A DNA stretch of 64,000 bases. Origin: Phaeosaccion multiseriatum. Taxonomy: Eukaryota > Ochrophyta, other classes. The notes beneath the pieces were generated by a model. That model was not told where the DNA came from, did no database searches, and saw only the letters and a list, made by a program, of their open reading frames with translations. The stretch is taken from the NCBI GenBank assembly GCA_965112735.1, contig OZ218959.1:1-64000 (forward strand), in the 5' to 3' direction. The translations under genes and the position numbers were made by a program. This document shows positions 62,301 to 64,000 of this stretch, in pieces (within the stretch, counting starts at the first letter, position 1; the number at the start of each line of letters is the position of its first letter).

Positions 62301-62768
62301 GGTGGGGGGAGGTCGTGGAGCAGAAGCGCAGGCAAAGGATCCGAGAGAAGATGCAGGGAAGGGTGGCGGAGGGCGTGTGGACCAACGGGGATCCCAACGG
62401 TGAGACACACCCACACAGAGGGGGAGAGAGGAAGGCCAACACCAAGGGCTGCCTGCCTGCCTGTCTGACTGTCTGTCTGTCTGTCTCTGGCTTGCCTCGG
62501 CTTCGCTTGCATCTATCTTGCTTGCCCGGACTGTCCCTCAAGATGCCTTATCCCGTCCACTGCCATCCCCCATCCACTGCCATCTCGCTCTGCAGCCCCG
62601 CCCGTGAGTGTGGGCTTTAACTTCAAGGACAAGGTGACGGGTTTGGCGAGTCGGATTGCGGCCCACGGCGGCCTCACGGGCATCACCAGCAACATCACCA
62701 AGCTCAATCTAGACAGGCTCAAGTTAGGCAAGAGTGAGGCACACGACGGAGGGAGAGAGGGTATGTGA
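53175..62768 (+). CDS. hypothetical large protein, 24 exons, 1,554 aa
   Basis: Exons: 53175-53856, 54019-54182, 54436-54537, 54711-54821, 54984-55113, 55355-55458, 55557-55725, 55850-55907, 55980-56044, 56406-56542, 56974-57248, 57406-57508, 57791-57865, 57969-58097, 58243-58665, 58959-59089, 59519-59680, 59842-60276, 60427-60599, 60809-60887, 61080-61329, 61656-61727, 61937-62399, 62596-62768; phases total 4,665 nt. Exon 10's donor and exon 13's acceptor are the weakest. Near residues 205-220 an EF-hand-like loop (DVTGDSGLAAWE) is visible. Residues ~375-430 have IPPGLYHTRADLAAAV, a strand-turn-helix pattern seen in several viral and phage structural proteins. Charged coiled-coil stretches (EKEAALRASNRRHHM; RQREREQALKDAQR; ARQKRLEEEHRQDV) alternate with conserved-looking blocks (HPAFLNYFAVRQP; VNSSDPVSHLFALFC). 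A four-Cys CALC...CPLC motif sits in exon 17. No family recognised. GTATGT at the end may be another donor, giving a slightly longer C-terminus. Confidence 0.65.
54222..54305 (+). repeat. (GT)n microsatellite in intron 2
   Basis: About 40 GT dinucleotides with one A interruption, following a GTGCGTGCGTGGGTGGG lead-in, in the intron after exon 2 of the 1,554-aa gene. Confidence 0.95.
56531..56828 (+). repeat. ~35-bp minisatellite built on GGATGGCAGTGGATGG
   Basis: About eight tandem units of GGATGGCAGTGGATGGTTAC plus AGAGAGGCATAT(GGG), starting right at the inferred donor after exon 10 and lying in that intron. The core is the reverse complement of the dispersed CCATCCACTGCCATC word. Confidence 0.9.
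59320..59411 (+). repeat. (TCAG)n microsatellite in intron 16
   Basis: About 22 copies of TCAG with two TCTG variants. The array repeats the 3'-splice-like CAG/T many times just upstream of the real acceptor at 59518. Confidence 0.92.
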
Positions 62769-63016
62769 GTTATTGCAACCCTTCTCCTTACTTCATTGTT
62801 AATTGCTCATCATCTCTTCTCCTTTGTTCGCTTCCAAAGGTAGAGCTCACCAACAGACAGCGACAGAGTGTCGGACATAGGGTATTGGGGCATTCTATTG
62901 ACTTAAAGGAATCAACCTAAGAATTACGTATTGGGGTGTTGGGGTAGGGCACAGCGTAAAGGGGAGAAAGCCATCATCCCCCTGAGACTTCGAACCTTCG
63001 AACCCTTCCACTTCCC
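62769..63016. other. convergent intergenic region
   Basis: 248 bp between the stops of the 1,554-aa gene (+) and the 255-aa gene (-). Two partial repeats of TATTGGGG occur near 62884 and 62930. A possible acceptor CTTCCAAAG near 62840 could add a short last exon to the upstream gene. Confidence 0.5.
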
Positions 63017-63641
63017 CTAAGCGCTCCTCTCTCTGTCGAGCTGCCTCATCCAGGCCTGGCGGTGGCTCCATGCCGCGTCGTGCTGTCCCGTGAGGAAGTC
63101 CGTATAGCTGCTGAAGGGCTGGACACCGGCCAAGCGGTACTGCTCCTGGCGGTGTGTCTCCTGCAGCCAGGCGGTGCGGCCTGGGTACTCCAAGCCTAAT
63201 CCTAACCCGCCCTTTTTATGGTGGAGTCTCGCTGTCTTCGCTGCGTGTGCGCGCGGGTGCCTCCCCCTGGTTATACTGCTGCGTCCTCTACTCACTGCCG
63301 CCACTCGGGTCTCAGCCGCAGCCGCGGCGTCCTTGCAAGAAGCTATAGCGACGGCCTCCTCCTCCCGCCGGGCATGGTCCTCCCTCCTGATGCTTCCGCT
63401 GTCTCTCCCCCCTTGGCCCTGCCGCTGTCCCTCTCCGCTCCCTTGGCCTTGGGCTTGGTCAGCCTCCTCCGCCTCCCCTTCCCGCCACACGAGAAAACGT
63501 TTCTCCGTCTGCAGGTAGAAGCCCAGAGGCAGGGCCGCTCTATCCACCTTTTGCTTGTTGGCGTCCACCCATCTGTGGGTGGGGCAGTGGAAGGGAGGGC
63601 GGAGGGGCTTCTCCTTCGCCCGGTCATGCCTCCTCCTCCTC

Positions 63642-63680
<39 letters not shown>

Positions 63681-63781
63681 CTTTCGCTGTTGCTGTTGTT
63701 GGTGTCTCGAGTCCTCCGTTCATCCCCCCAGCCGGGAGCGCGCCAGTCTGGTGAAGCAGGCAACACTGTGGCTCCTCCCAT
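63017..63781 (-). CDS. hypothetical Ser/Arg-rich protein, 255 aa (single exon or 3' exon)
   Basis: Open on the minus strand from the ATG at 63781 (MGGATVLPASPDWRAP) to the stop at 63017, with an in-frame TAG about 45 nt upstream of the ATG. The N-terminal part has a Ser run then RRRRRR, encoded by a CTG/CTC repeat. The middle is Glu/Gln/Gly-rich. The C-terminal ~60 residues look ordered (TAWLQETHRQEQYRL; YTDFLTGQHDAAW). No family recognised. It is convergent with the 1,554-aa gene. Confidence 0.5.
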
Positions 63782-64000
63782 CTTTTGCCTCTCCGTTTGC
63801 ACTACTCTCGCACGAATCTAATGGGGTAACGGTCACGTATCGCTGCCCTTCCCTCCTGTCGACAGGTCTTCAAAAGGCGACTCCACGCTCGGCAGCATAT
63901 GTGGAGAAGCAGCGATGCAAAGGATTTCTTGCCGCGGGCCGAGAGACTGCTTAAATGGCGCGTGCAGAGAGAAGAGAAGAACGAAAAAAGGGGAAAAAAT
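63782..64000. other. upstream flank of the last gene
   Basis: 219 bp to the window edge; presumed 5' region of the minus-strand 255-aa gene. No further feature seen. Confidence 0.4.

Overview
This window looks like one chromosome end of a GC-rich nuclear genome from an intron-rich microbial eukaryote. The telomere is CCCTAA (TTAGGG on the other strand), genes have up to 24 exons, and Copia and chromodomain Ty3/gypsy elements are present. Two proteins start with signal-peptide-like leaders, and one has an 'AF' at the likely cleavage point, as in plastid-targeted proteins of stramenopile algae. I therefore favour a photosynthetic stramenopile with moderate to low confidence. No bacterial gene organisation, rRNA, convincing tRNA or CRISPR array is visible.

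Layout, left to right. (1) 1-8076 is an almost perfect (CCTGG)n array lying distal to a 143-bp CCCTAA telomere tract (8077-8219). The array is probably a miscalled telomere, though a true satellite is possible. (2) 8220-14986 is a minus-strand Ty3/gypsy element cut by the telomere inside its RNase H and interrupted in gag by a cluster of 89-bp palindromes. (3) 15-18.8 kb is a poor zone: a kinase relic, an acidic spliced ORF and little else. (4) 18797-34024 is a P-loop ATPase gene split 29 codons before its stop by a nested insertion. A Copia element (186-bp identical LTRs, 5-bp TSD) carries a foldback/gag-like composite, which in turn carries a complete chromovirus (236-bp identical LTRs, 4-bp TSD). 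(5) 34.9-64 kb is the genic part: a 7-exon orphan gene (-), an FtsH/YME1-like AAA+ protease (+, 16 exons), a 1,940-aa disordered protein (-, 10 exons), a 1,554-aa protein (+, 24 exons) and a 255-aa protein (-). They alternate in divergent and convergent pairs. Exon phases close without error in the first four of these models, which is the main support for them.

The most unusual signals are sequence families rather than genes. A dispersed ~17-bp word, CTGTATCACCAACTGCTG, recurs at 3' splice sites of several genes and also, in both orientations, inside exons. A second word, CCATCCACTGCCATC, behaves similarly. A family of ~90-bp TGTTA...TAACA hairpins occurs both in the transposon nest and, with a different sequence, between two divergent genes.

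All coordinates and splice sites were read by eye, so positions could be off by a base or two in repeats. No homology search was run.
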